Assembly: GCA_031425525.1 (NCBI GenBank)
Contig: JANPJM010000044.1
Coordinates: forward strand, 1 to 64,000
Length of the DNA: 64,000 bases
Source: JANNMJ01 sp031425525
Lineage (GTDB): Bacteria; Bacteroidota; Bacteroidia; Cytophagales; Hymenobacteraceae
Reading direction: 5' to 3'
Of the stretch, positions 27,701-35,988 are shown piece after piece (the first letter of the stretch is position 1; each line of letters opens with the position of its first letter). The position numbers were made by a program, and so were the translations under genes. The notes beneath the pieces are model-generated. The model did no database searches and was not told where the DNA came from. It saw nothing but the letters and a program-made list of their open reading frames with translations.

Positions 27701-27897
27701 TGCGGCTGGTGCGCGACGGTAGCTTCTTCATCCTGGAAATCACCGACGACGGTCGCGCCGTCGTCTCCCCGAGCCGCACCGGCCTGGGGTTGCGCAGTAT
27801 GACGGCCCGCGCCAAAGCCATCAACGGTACCCTGCACACCGGCCCGCGCGCCGATGGTAAGGCGGGGTTCGAGGTGCGGCTGCGGGTGAGAGGGTGA
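24703..27897 (+). pseudogene. Ligand-binding sensor histidine kinase (Reg_prop/Y_Y_Y/HisKA_3), multiply disrupted
   Basis: Joined across lesions, the product is a one-piece Bacteroidota sensor kinase: signal peptide (LLFTLLRGVVGLLAAVPVAA), Reg_prop propeller blades (ATDEGVFRYDGYEL, LLWIGADAGLF, GRIWGGTDSGLFQLD, VWAGTYAGLIRYD), Y_Y_Y domain (FTHYAYRLRP), a membrane helix (WVLTSTLLMGLTYGFFWL), a HisKA_3 helix with the phosphoacceptor histidine in ANLHDEVGGLLTKISL, and an ATPase domain (KEAVTNAVRHG, EITDDG, GLGLRSM). Frameshifts are needed near 24770, 25545 and 26050, and an in-frame TAA stands at 26497. Only the kinase end (26533-27897) is uninterrupted. The intact response regulator next door suggests it was the partner. 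Confidence 0.85.
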
Positions 27898-27950
27898 ATT
27901 ACGAATTACAATGGCGCATATCAAAATTCGTAATTTTGTAATTCGTAATT
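27897..27950. terminator. AT-rich bidirectional hairpin between convergent genes
   Basis: A perfect 15-bp inverted repeat (AATTACGAATTACAA at 27897-27911, complement at 27936-27950) separates the ends of the kinase remnant and the response-regulator gene. Its symmetrical, AT-rich form would serve as a terminator for both strands; the internal AATTCGTAATT repeat suggests it may also belong to a dispersed repeat family. Confidence 0.6.
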
Positions 27951-27953
27951 AAC

Positions 27954-28589
27954 TCACAACTCTCCCCGCCCCGCCCTGCGAATCAGCTCCGTGCGCCCCT
28001 CCGTGACTTGCAGCTTTTTATAGATGCGCTTGACGTACGTGCGCACGGTTTCGGGGGTGAGGTCGAACAGGACGGCCATTTGCTTGTCGGAGCGACCCTG
28101 CACGAGGGCATCGAGTACGGCTTTCTCGCGTTCGCTGAGTAACGCGGGCTGCGAGGTGGGCGTGGGTTTGAAGTGCTGCAACACGCGCCGCGCCACCGCC
28201 CGGCTCATCGGGGCGCCGCCGTGCATCACGTCCACGATGGCGTCTTTGATCTGGGAGAGGGGCGTGTTTTTGAGAACGTAGCCGCTCGCACCCCGACACA
28301 GGGCGTTGTAGATGTGGTCGGGGTCTTCAAAAACGGTGTGCATCAGAATTTCAACCCCCGGCAGCCGCGCTGCAATGGTCGGCAGCGCCTCCACACCGTT
28401 TACGCCGGGTAGGCCGATGTCGAGCAGAATGACCTGCGGCGGCAGCGCATCGGGTAACTGACGCAGGAAGTCTTCCACCGAATCGGCTATCAGCACGCAC
28501 GAGAGGTCGGGCTGGCGCATCATATAGTGCTGTACCAGCGCGCGGATGTCGGGGTCGTCTTCGACGATGGCTAAGCGAATGGTGGTCAT
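27954..28589 (-). CDS. NarL/FixJ-type response regulator
   Basis: A 211-residue two-component regulator. Receiver domain residues 1-120: acidic pocket VEDD (residues 9-12), phosphoacceptor aspartate in VILLDIGLPG, threonine in MHTVFED and lysine in YVLKNTPL. A LuxR-type helix-turn-helix follows (LLSEREKAVLDALVQGRSDK, then TPETVRTYVKRIYKKLQV; residues 148-195). It faces the disrupted sensor kinase across a shared terminator, and HisKA_3 kinases usually pair with NarL-type regulators, so loss of the kinase may leave this an orphan. Confidence 0.94.
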   Translation of the reverse strand: MTTIRLAIVEDDPDIRALVQHYMMRQPDLSCVLIADSVEDFLRQLPDALPPQVILLDIGLPGVNGVEALPTIAARLPGVEILMHTVFEDPDHIYNALCRGASGYVLKNTPLSQIKDAIVDVMHGGAPMSRAVARRVLQHFKPTPTSQPALLSEREKAVLDALVQGRSDKQMAVLFDLTPETVRTYVKRIYKKLQVTEGRTELIRRAGRGEL

Positions 28590-28815
28590 AAACGAAGCGA
28601 ATCAAAACGCGAAGGTGCGGCGGTTCGGATGCTTCGGCAACCGGCGGCTGTTCCCTTTTTGGGGATAGGATGCGAGACTCCGGCCCGCGACGGGCGAACA
28701 GCGTCATATCTAAGTGCTGCACGCCGCCGGGCTACGGCTTGACCACTCCCGCGCGCGGGCCGGCGCCCCGCACTACATCCCGACCAAACGCAGACATAAT
28801 GGCTGCGCTACGTTT

Positions 28816-29934
28816 TCACGAATAGCCCGCGCCGCGTTTCGCTTTCACATCCGATACAAATTCCTTGACGCGCTGCTCTTGGTCGCGGCGGCAAATGAGC
28901 AACACATTGCCGTGTTCCGCAACGATGTAATTTTCCAATCCTTGCACCACCACCAGCCGGTCCTTCGCCACTTTTATCACGCACCCGGTGGTGTCGTAGA
29001 GGAGCGCATCGGCATCGACGACGTTCGCCTCACCGTCCTTGGCAGCCAGGGAATAAAGCGAATCCCACGTCCCCAAATCGCTCCAACCAAAATCGGCGGG
29101 CAGCACGAATACGTTGTCGGCCTTTTCCATCAGGCCGTAGTCAATCGAAATGTTGCGGCACCGCGAGTAGGCCGTTTCGATGAATGCCGGTTCGGCTTCC
29201 GTGCCCCAAACGGAAACGCCGGTCGCGGCATCAGTGGCTTCATCGAAAATCTCCGTAATTTCGGATAAATGCGCGCGCAAGCCCGCCATAATGGTGGGCA
29301 GATTCCAGATGAAAAGGCCCGAATTCCACAGAAATTCGCCGCTTTTCACGAATACCTCCGCCAGCTCGCGGTTCGGTTTCTCGGTGAAGGTTTTGACCTT
29401 GCAGATGCGCTCGTGCAAGCCGCCGTCGAGGAATTGGATGTAACCGTAGCCCGTGTCGGGGCGCGACGGCTGAATGCCGAGCGTGAGTAAAATATTGCGC
29501 TCGCGGGCGGCCGTCAGTGCGTCCTGAATGGTGCCAATGAAGGCAATTTCGCGGAGTACCACGTGGTCGGCGGGCGTCACCACAACCGTCGCCGTGGGGT
29601 CGAGCTGCGCGATGCGGTAGCACGCCCACGCGATGCACGGCGCGGTGTTGCGCCCCACGGGCTCGCCCAAAATGTTGGTGGCTGGCACCTCGGGGAGTTG
29701 TTGCTGCACGAGGGCCGCGTAGTCCCGATTAGTCACCACGAATACCCGTTCCGGCGGTACGACGCTGCGGAAGCGGTCGACGGTGGTTTGCAGCATCGAG
29801 CGCCCCACGCCGAGGACGTCGTGAAACTGCTTGGGGTGTCCGGTACGCGAAATGGGCCAAAAGCGTGAGCCAATGCCCCCAGCCATCACGACGAGGTAAG
29901 TGGGGGAAGGAGAAGTCAAGTTAAACGCTGTCAT
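28816..29934 (-). CDS. manC: Mannose-1-phosphate guanylyltransferase
   Basis: A 372-residue cytosolic nucleotidyltransferase making GDP-mannose from mannose-1-phosphate and GTP. The signature MAGGIGSRFWPISRTGHPKQ (residues 17-36), the VTPADHV metal-binding motif, GYGYIQF and FTEKPNRE are all present. It lacks the C-terminal phosphomannose isomerase domain of bifunctional ManC/AlgA proteins, as is usual in Bacteroidota. ATG 29934 is preferred to TTG 29943. GDP-mannose feeds LPS or capsule synthesis, in line with the KdsD and heptose-kinase genes nearby, although no operon is apparent. Confidence 0.93.
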   Translation of the reverse strand: MTAFNLTSPSPTYLVVMAGGIGSRFWPISRTGHPKQFHDVLGVGRSMLQTTVDRFRSVVPPERVFVVTNRDYAALVQQQLPEVPATNILGEPVGRNTAPCIAWACYRIAQLDPTATVVVTPADHVVLREIAFIGTIQDALTAARERNILLTLGIQPSRPDTGYGYIQFLDGGLHERICKVKTFTEKPNRELAEVFVKSGEFLWNSGLFIWNLPTIMAGLRAHLSEITEIFDEATDAATGVSVWGTEAEPAFIETAYSRCRNISIDYGLMEKADNVFVLPADFGWSDLGTWDSLYSLAAKDGEANVVDADALLYDTTGCVIKVAKDRLVVVQGLENYIVAEHGNVLLICRRDQEQRVKEFVSDVKAKRGAGYS

Positions 29935-29984
29935 CGGGTGCAAAGGTCGCTGGAATCAGTCAACCCTCGCTATTCATCCCTACG

Positions 29985-30110
29985 GCTGGTCGTTGCGAGG
30001 AACGAGGTAATCCCCGGTTAGTTGGGGCGACCGCTCAGCTACCTTGCTGAGCAAATGAAGATTACTTCGTCTCAACGTCAGTTTGCAATGGCAAACTGAT
30101 TACATTGACT
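29985..30110. repeat. Degenerate palindromic intergenic element (CATTGCGAGG type)
   Basis: CGTTGCGAGGAACGAGGTAA and GATTACTTCGTC, together with a CAGTTTGC/GCAAACTG hairpin, resemble the element seen more clearly at 50619 and 63443. It fills most of the 186-base gap between the guanylyltransferase and the following gene. Confidence 0.45.
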
Positions 30111-30120
30111 TCAGAGCAAG

Positions 30121-30519
30121 TTACGCGGCTGTTTCTTGGGCTTGAAGGTGTTGCTTGGCGGATAAATAAACTGAGATGATGTAAAACACGGTGAAAATGA
30201 TGGTTGGAATGATGAAACCCAAATAATTAAACTTCTCAATTGGGACAGAAGCCAGCCGCTTGATAATTGGGGAAATCAAAAGCCCGAAGCAGACGACTTC
30301 TGACAGGATTGCTTTTAGGATTCGGCCGGAGTTGCGCTTTATACTGCTGACTGTTAGGCCTATGATGGATAGAAAGGCGAATATCTGATCTGAGTTGTCG
30401 AAGCCAAACAGGGTGAATAGCAGCCAAAAGAAAAACGGCACTGCAATCATATCGCCCCGCAGGATGATTAGAAGGTAGGAAGTTATGGCGATCATTTTAA
30501 AAAGCCTTTGCCGTTTCAC
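30121..30519 (-). CDS. Hypothetical membrane protein
   Basis: A 132-residue protein with four predicted membrane segments (AITSYLLIILRGDMIAVPFF, LLFTLFGFDNSDQIFAFLSI, LSEVVCFGLLISPIIK, GFIIPTIIFTVFYIISVYL). Base composition is visibly more AT-rich than the flanking genes, with codons such as AAA, ATT and TTA that are otherwise rare here, which points to recent acquisition. No family recognised. Both flanks carry palindromic repeat elements. Confidence 0.7.
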   Translation of the reverse strand: MKRQRLFKMIAITSYLLIILRGDMIAVPFFFWLLFTLFGFDNSDQIFAFLSIIGLTVSSIKRNSGRILKAILSEVVCFGLLISPIIKRLASVPIEKFNYLGFIIPTIIFTVFYIISVYLSAKQHLQAQETAA

Positions 30520-30566
30520 TTCTTTGAGTAAAATCTCACTGATATTGATCTTGGCTTAGTAGTTAG

Positions 30567-30700
30567 GCACATTATGTCATTGCAAGCGTAGCAAAAATCT
30601 GATGAATGCAGACGATGAGCTTGCGCCGGATAGCTTCGTCGCAGAGCCTCCTCGCAAGTCGAATGGTCACATCAACACATCAACACATCAACACATCCTT
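30567..30700. repeat. Degenerate CATTGCGAGG-type element followed by an 8-bp tandem repeat
   Basis: The sequence TGTCATTGCAAGCGTAGC and its partner CTTCGTCGCAGAGCCTCC form a weakened version of the 63443 element. It is followed at 30667-30699 by about four copies of the octamer ACATCAAC, abutting the stop codon of the KdsD gene. Confidence 0.5.
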
Positions 30701-30701
30701 C

Positions 30702-31718
30702 TCACACCAGTCCTTCGCGTAGCAAATCGTGTAAGTGCAGAAAGCCCGCGAAGGTACCGTTCTCGGTTACCACCAGCTGCGTGATGTTGCGGGCGCGCAT
30801 CAATTCGAGGGCTTCCACGGCAAACACGTCCGTCTCGACCGTGAGCGGGTTTCGGGTCATCACGTCGGCGGCGCGGATGCCGGCAAGCTGGTCGAATTGG
30901 CCGAGCATCCGCCGCAGATCGCCGTCGGTGATGATGCCGGTGAGTTCCTGAGTTTCCGTCAGGACGGCGGCGGCACCCAACCGCCCGGCCGAAATCGCCA
31001 AAATCACGTCACGAATCGGCGCGTCGGGGGCCACGTTGGGGCGCGGATTGAGGCCGTGCAAATCGCCGACGCGCAAGTACAACCGCTTGCCGAGGGCGCC
31101 GCCGGGGTGCAGCTGCGCAAAATCGCGCGCCGAAAACTTGCGCGCCTCCAGTAAGGCCACCGCCAGCGCATCGCCGAGCGCCAGGGCCACCGTGGTGCTG
31201 GTAGTGGGCGCTAGGTTGTGCGGACATGCTTCGCGCGCTACGTACGCATTCAGCACATAGTCAGCCTGTTGGGCCAGGTAGGAGGTAGGGTTGCCTACCA
31301 GCGCCGCCAGCGCCGCACCCAGGCGCTTCAGCATCGGCACGAGTACCTTGATTTCGGGCGTATCGCCCGATTTGGAGATACACAGCACGAAATCCTGCGG
31401 CTGAATCATCCCCAGATCGCCGTGGATGGCGTCGGCGGCGTGCATAAACAGGGCGGGCTGTCCCGTCGAGTTGAACGTGGCCACGAGCTTGGTGCCGATG
31501 TGCGCACTTTTGCCCACGCCCGTGACCACCACGCGACCCGCCGGCCCCAGCGCCAAAATGGCTTGGGCGCACGCCACGAAGCCCCCATCACCGCCCGAAC
31601 GGGCCGTGGAATCAGCCGGAAAAGCTTCGGCGGCCAACGAATCGGCGGCGGCCCGCACGGCGTCGGCCTCGGCCAACAGCACGCGACGGGCCGAATTCAA
31701 AATTTGGGATTCGGTCAA
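30702..31718 (-). CDS. kdsD: Arabinose-5-phosphate isomerase (KpsF/GutQ/KdsD family)
   Basis: Converts ribulose-5-phosphate to arabinose-5-phosphate, the first step to KDO for LPS. A SIS domain (VVVTGVGKSAHIGTKL, FNSTGQP, SKSGDTPEIK; residues 40-200) is followed by two CBS domains (LGAAAVLTETQELTGIITDG and ITQLVVTENGTFAGFLHL). I choose TTG 31718 (LTESQILNSARRV), giving 338 residues as in the family and leaving 96 bases for divergent promoters. The frame stays open to TTG 31808, but that would leave only six bases to the recQ start. Confidence 0.92.
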   Translation of the reverse strand: MTESQILNSARRVLLAEADAVRAAADSLAAEAFPADSTARSGGDGGFVACAQAILALGPAGRVVVTGVGKSAHIGTKLVATFNSTGQPALFMHAADAIHGDLGMIQPQDFVLCISKSGDTPEIKVLVPMLKRLGAALAALVGNPTSYLAQQADYVLNAYVAREACPHNLAPTTSTTVALALGDALAVALLEARKFSARDFAQLHPGGALGKRLYLRVGDLHGLNPRPNVAPDAPIRDVILAISAGRLGAAAVLTETQELTGIITDGDLRRMLGQFDQLAGIRAADVMTRNPLTVETDVFAVEALELMRARNITQLVVTENGTFAGFLHLHDLLREGLV

Positions 31719-31814
31719 ACCGGTTTTCTGTGTTAGCTTCGCTGTATCGCTCAGGAAAACGCGGCCGAAGTTCGCGGGTGAAGCCGGCCAAATCGCCTGA
31801 TTGATCAATTAACT

Positions 31815-34112
31815 ATGAGTTCTGTCCTAGTCGACGCCCCAGCGGTTGTCGCCGCCAATCAGTCTGCCGACGCGCCAATGAGCGTGGCGGCTCCCATCTT
31901 GACTAATAATGCGCGTTTTTCGTCGGAAATTTCCCCGGAGCTAGCCGCGCGCCTCAAAGGTAAATTGCAGGAAGTGTTCGGCTTCGGGCAGTTTCGCGGC
32001 AATCAGGAGGCCATCATCCACAACATCCTCGCTGGGCACAACACCTTCGTGATTATGCCCACCGGCGCGGGCAAAAGCCTGTGCTACCAACTGCCGGCGT
32101 TGGTGCTGCCGGGTACGGCCATCGTGATTTCGCCGCTGATCGCGCTGATGAAAAATCAGGTCGATCAGCTCAACGCGTTCGGCATCAACGCGCAAGTGTA
32201 CAATTCGACCCTCTCGAAAACCGAAATGCGCCGTGTGCAGCGCGATACCATTGCCGGGGAAGTGAAGCTGCTGTACGTGGCGCCGGAGTCGCTGACGAAG
32301 GATGAAACCGTGGAGTTTCTGCGCCAATCGACGATCTCGTTCGTCGCCATCGACGAGGCGCATTGCATCTCGGAATGGGGCCACGATTTCCGGCCGGAGT
32401 ATCGCCGCATCCGCTCTATCGTCGATGAACTGGGCGCCAATATGCCGCTGATCGCCCTGACGGCCACGGCCACACCGAAGGTGCAGCTCGACATCCAGAA
32501 AAACCTGCAAATGGATGAGGCGTCGGTGTTCAAGTCGAGCTTCAACCGCACCAATCTCTATTATGAGGTACGGCCGAAGCACAACACCAAGAAGCTGCTG
32601 GTGCAGTATGTGCAGAAGCACAAGGGTAAATCGGGCATCATCTACTGCCTCTCGCGCAAGAAAGTAGAAGAAATTGCCGAGTTGCTGCGCGTCAACGACC
32701 TCAACGCGTTGCCGTACCACGCCGGCCTCGACCCGGCCACCCGAATGCACAATCAGGACGCGTTCCTGAATGAAGATTGCGACGTGATCGTCGCGACCAT
32801 CGCCTTCGGAATGGGCATCGACAAGCCCGACGTGCGCTTCGTGGTACACTACGATACCCCGAAATCTATCGAGGGCTACTATCAGGAAACCGGGCGCGGC
32901 GGGCGCGATGGCCTTGAAGGCAACTGTCTGCTTTTTTACAGCTACGACGATATCGTCAAGCTCGAAAAATTCAATAAGGACAAGCCCGTCACCGAGCGCG
33001 ACAACTCGCGAATGCTGCTGCAAGAGATGGCGTCGTTCGCCGATTCGGCGGTTTGTCGACGAAAACAACTTTTGCATTATTTCGGCGAGAGCTACGAGCA
33101 GGACTGTAAATTTTGCGACAATTGCCTCCATCCGAAAGAGAAGATGGAAGCCGGGCCGGAGGTGAAAATGGCCCTCGAAGCCGTACTGGCTACCAACGAA
33201 CGCTGGACGATGGAACACGTCGCGCAGGTGCTGATGGGCTTGCACAACCCGCACATCGATTCGTACGGCCACGACCAACTGCCCGTTTTTGGGGCCGGCC
33301 GCGCCCACGATGCCGCGTACTGGCAAGCGCTCCTGCGGCACATTCTGCTGAGTGATTACCTGGAAAAGGACATCGAAAATTTCGGCGTCGTGAAGATGAC
33401 GGCCAAAGGCCACGCCTTTTTGGTGGAACCGCACGCTGTACAAGTCGCCCGCGACCACGACTACGAGCAGGAAGCCCAGCAGGAGGAAAAAGACGAAGAA
33501 GCCCGCCAGGAAGCCGGCCACGACGAAGCGCTCTTCGACGCGCTCAAATTTCTGCGGAAGAAGAAAGCCAAAGAACTCAAGCTGCCGCCGTATGTACTCT
33601 TCCAAGACCCCAGCCTGAAGGAAATGGCCACCGTGTACCCCACCACGGCCACCGAATTGGCGCAAGTGGGTGGCGTGGGGCAAGGGAAAGTGCAGAAATT
33701 CGGGAAAGATTTTCTGGCCCTGATCCAGCAGTACGTCGCCGACAACGACATCGTGACGGCGAAGGATGTGGTCATCAAGTCGGCGGCCAACAACTCGAAG
33801 AACAAGATTTACATCATCCAGCAAATCGATAAAAAGATGGGCCTGGATGAGATCGCCGCCGCCAAAGGCATGACGATGGGCGAGCTGCTCGACGAAATCG
33901 AGCATATCTGCTACTCCGGCACGCGCCTCAACCTGACGTACTACATCGACGAGATGATCGACGACGACCGCCAGGATGAAGTGTACGAATACTTTATGAC
34001 CGCCCCGGACGACAGTATCGCTGCCGCCATCAAGGAACTCGGCTCCGATGATTACACGGAGGAGGATATTCGGCTGATGCGGGTGAAGTTTTTGAGCGAA
34101 TACGCGAATTAG
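31815..34112 (+). CDS. recQ: ATP-dependent DNA helicase RecQ
   Basis: A 765-residue SF2 helicase unwinding 3'-5' in recombination and repair. Motif I is MPTGAGKSLCYQLP, the DEAH box with aromatic loop is DEAHCISEWGHDFRPEYR, and motif VI is YYQETGRGGRDG. The zinc-binding RQC region has CRRKQLLHYFGE and CKFCDNC. An HRDC domain (TELAQVGGVGQGKVQKFG) and a C-terminal helix-turn-helix (GLDEIAAAKGMTMGELLDEI) follow. The N-terminal 40 residues before the helicase core are an unconserved alanine-rich extension. It is divergent from kdsD and ends in front of a double-hairpin element that may terminate transcription. Confidence 0.96.
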   Translation: MSSVLVDAPAVVAANQSADAPMSVAAPILTNNARFSSEISPELAARLKGKLQEVFGFGQFRGNQEAIIHNILAGHNTFVIMPTGAGKSLCYQLPALVLPGTAIVISPLIALMKNQVDQLNAFGINAQVYNSTLSKTEMRRVQRDTIAGEVKLLYVAPESLTKDETVEFLRQSTISFVAIDEAHCISEWGHDFRPEYRRIRSIVDELGANMPLIALTATATPKVQLDIQKNLQMDEASVFKSSFNRTNLYYEVRPKHNTKKLLVQYVQKHKGKSGIIYCLSRKKVEEIAELLRVNDLNALPYHAGLDPATRMHNQDAFLNEDCDVIVATIAFGMGIDKPDVRFVVHYDTPKSIEGYYQETGRGGRDGLEGNCLLFYSYDDIVKLEKFNKDKPVTERDNSRMLLQEMASFADSAVCRRKQLLHYFGESYEQDCKFCDNCLHPKEKMEAGPEVKMALEAVLATNERWTMEHVAQVLMGLHNPHIDSYGHDQLPVFGAGRAHDAAYWQALLRHILLSDYLEKDIENFGVVKMTAKGHAFLVEPHAVQVARDHDYEQEAQQEEKDEEARQEAGHDEALFDALKFLRKKKAKELKLPPYVLFQDPSLKEMATVYPTTATELAQVGGVGQGKVQKFGKDFLALIQQYVADNDIVTAKDVVIKSAANNSKNKIYIIQQIDKKMGLDEIAAAKGMTMGELLDEIEHICYSGTRLNLTYYIDEMIDDDRQDEVYEYFMTAPDDSIAAAIKELGSDDYTEEDIRLMRVKFLSEYAN

Positions 34113-34117
34113 CCGAA

Positions 34118-34178
34118 GTAGCGCGGACATCCTGTCCGCGTCGTGCTAACCGAAACGCGGACAAACTGTCCGCACTAC
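34118..34178. repeat. Double-hairpin intergenic element (GCGGACA type)
   Basis: GCGGACATCCTGTCCGC and GCGGACAAACTGTCCGC are two hairpins of nearly the same sequence, 22 bases apart, with outer flanks AGTAGC and CACTAC that are complementary to each other. The element starts six bases after the recQ stop and could end its transcript. Confidence 0.7.
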
Positions 34179-34236
34179 GCCGCCCCGGTTCCGTACGCTG
34201 CGGGGCCGGGGCGGGCGGCGTTTCGGGGCGGTCTGC

Positions 34237-34244
34237 TACCTTTA
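34237..34244 (+). promoter_or_regulatory. -7-like box before the aminotransferase
   Basis: TACCTTTA matches the TAnnTTTG consensus at seven of its eight positions and lies 35 bases before the start codon at 34280. No clear -33 element; weak evidence. Confidence 0.3.
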
Positions 34245-34279
34245 CCCGCCCTATTCCGCTGCACCAATCCGCCTTTCCG

Positions 34280-35512
34280 ATGTCAGTAGCCGCCGCGCCC
34301 GTCGCCGCTTCTTCCTTTCTTTCCGAGCGCATTCAGCATCTGGCCGAATCGCAGACCATCGCGATGGCCAAACGCTCGCGCGAATTGGCGGCGCAGGGCG
34401 TCGATGTGGTGAATCTGACCTTCGGGGAGCCCGATTTTCCGACACCGCTCTACATTAAGGATGCCGCCAAGCGCGCCTTGGATGAGGGTTTTACGTACTA
34501 CACGCCCGTGCCCGGCTACCCGGAATTGCGGCAAGCCATTGCCGATAAGCTCCGGCGCGACAATCACCTCGATTTTCAACCGAACCAGATTGTGGTGAGT
34601 ACCGGCGCCAAGCAGGCGCTCGTAAACGCGCTGATGTGTTTGGTCGATCCGGGGGATGAAGTCCTCATCTTCGCCCCTTTTTGGGTGAGTTACGAGGAGA
34701 TGGTGAAGCTCGCCGAAGGCACGCCCGTGCATCTGATGGGCACCGCCGAAAACGACTATAAAGTGACCGCCGCGCAGGTGGCAGCCGCCATCACGCCGCG
34801 CACGAAAGCCATCATCTACTCGTCGCCGTGCAACCCGACGGGCGCTGTGTTTTCGCGGGCCGAGTTGGAGGCCATTGCCGCCGTAGTGGCCCGTCACGAG
34901 CGCGTCCACGTTATCGCCGACGAGATTTACGAGTACATTTATTTCGGGCAGGAACCGCTGTTCAGCATCGGTCGGGTGGCCGAAATCGCCGACCGGGTAA
35001 TTACGGTAAACGGCTTTTCCAAGGGCTATGCCATGACCGGCTGGCGCGTGGGCTACCTCGCGGCGCGGCCCGAAATTGCCGCCGCCTGCGACAAGATGCA
35101 GAGCCAGATTACGTCGGGCACGTGTTCCATTGCGCAACGCGCGGCGCTGGCGGCGCTGCTCGGCGGGCGCGCGGCGTCCGACGAGATGTGCGGCCATTAC
35201 CTGCGCCGCCGCGATTTGCTGCTCGCCGCCCTGCACGCCATTCCCGGCCTCGGCCTGACCGTGCCCGACGGCGCATTTTATCTCTTCCCCGATGTGAGTG
35301 CGTTCTTCGGGCGCCACACCGAAGCGGGCCAAAAAATCGGCAATGTGATGGATTTGACGCTCTATTTGCTTTCCGATGCGCACGTGGCGTTAGTCGCCGG
35401 CGACGCGTTCGGCGAACCCAACTGCGTGCGCCTGTCGTACGCCGCCGCCGATGAAAAACTCCTCGAAGCCGCTCGGCGGATGAAAGTGAGTTTGGCGAAG
35501 TTGGTTGGTTAA
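34280..35512 (+). CDS. PLP-dependent aminotransferase (aspartate aminotransferase class I)
   Basis: A 410-residue fold-type I aminotransferase. Landmarks are VVNLTFGEPDFPTP, FTYYTPVPGYPELRQAI, SSPCNPTGAVF, VIADEIYEYIYFG and the PLP-binding lysine in TVNGFSKGYAMTGWRVGY, with the substrate carboxylate-binding arginine near NCVRLSYA. These fit the Bacteroidota aspartate/aromatic aminotransferase subgroup (AspC/AAT-I gamma). It transfers amino groups between aspartate and 2-oxoglutarate. Stand-alone gene between repeat-filled gaps. Confidence 0.94.
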   Translation: MSVAAAPVAASSFLSERIQHLAESQTIAMAKRSRELAAQGVDVVNLTFGEPDFPTPLYIKDAAKRALDEGFTYYTPVPGYPELRQAIADKLRRDNHLDFQPNQIVVSTGAKQALVNALMCLVDPGDEVLIFAPFWVSYEEMVKLAEGTPVHLMGTAENDYKVTAAQVAAAITPRTKAIIYSSPCNPTGAVFSRAELEAIAAVVARHERVHVIADEIYEYIYFGQEPLFSIGRVAEIADRVITVNGFSKGYAMTGWRVGYLAARPEIAAACDKMQSQITSGTCSIAQRAALAALLGGRAASDEMCGHYLRRRDLLLAALHAIPGLGLTVPDGAFYLFPDVSAFFGRHTEAGQKIGNVMDLTLYLLSDAHVALVAGDAFGEPNCVRLSYAAADEKLLEAARRMKVSLAKLVG

Positions 35513-35534
35513 ATTCTTCATATAAAGGTGGTTA

Positions 35535-35935
35535 GCGCGCCAACTCCCCTCCCGCCAGCGACTTGTCGCGAAATAGGAGGGAGCCCCGAAAGAGCGGAGT
35601 GCCACCACGATGCACAGATTCCCCTCCTGCGAGCAGCTTGCCGTAAAGTAGGAGGGGTGGCAGCCGAAGGCTGACGGGGTGGCCTCCGCATGGTGCCCCC
35701 CCCAGAGCCCGAACTCCCCTCCTGCGAGCGCCAGCGGCGCGGAGTAGGAGGGGTGGCAAATCGAAGATTTGACGGGGTGGTCCTCGCTTAGTGCCCCCAC
35801 TATGCTCCCGATTTGCTCAGCTTGCGTCGTCCTAACTCACGCTGGGCACTGCGCGGGACCACCCCGTCTGACCTTCGGTCAGCCACCCCTTCTACTTCGG
35901 GACATAAAGTCCCCCGCAGGAGGGGAATCCGTCGC
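35535..35935. repeat. Cluster of palindromic repeats (CTCCCCTCCTGCGAGC / GTAGGAGGGGTGGC type)
   Basis: The 476-base gap between the aminotransferase and the heptose kinase holds no credible gene. It contains at least three copies, direct and inverted, of a unit opening with CTCCCCTCC(T/C)GC and closing with AGGAGGGGTGGC plus a variable small hairpin (GCAGCCGAAGGCTGAC, AAATCGAAGATTTGA, CTGACCTTCGGTCAG) and then CGGGGTGG or its complement. The variable hairpin inside a constant frame is notable. The end of the gap (35950-35985) has short CACATC repeats before the next start. Confidence 0.7.
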
Positions 35936-35988
35936 CACATTCTCTGTATCTGCACATCCCCACATCTTCACATCTCTTCCATATTTCT

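Noticed and set aside
24703..27897. Frameshifts as mere sequencing errors
   Set aside because: Cannot be excluded, but long housekeeping genes show no lesions and the defects are clustered in sensor, secreted, toxin and mobile genes; treated as real decay.
31719..31808. Extended kdsD start at TTG 31808
   Set aside because: It would leave six bases between divergent starts and adds 30 non-conserved residues.
31941..34130. 729-codon open frame opposite recQ
   Set aside because: Composition mirrors the recQ codons and has no protein features; recQ itself is complete with all motifs.
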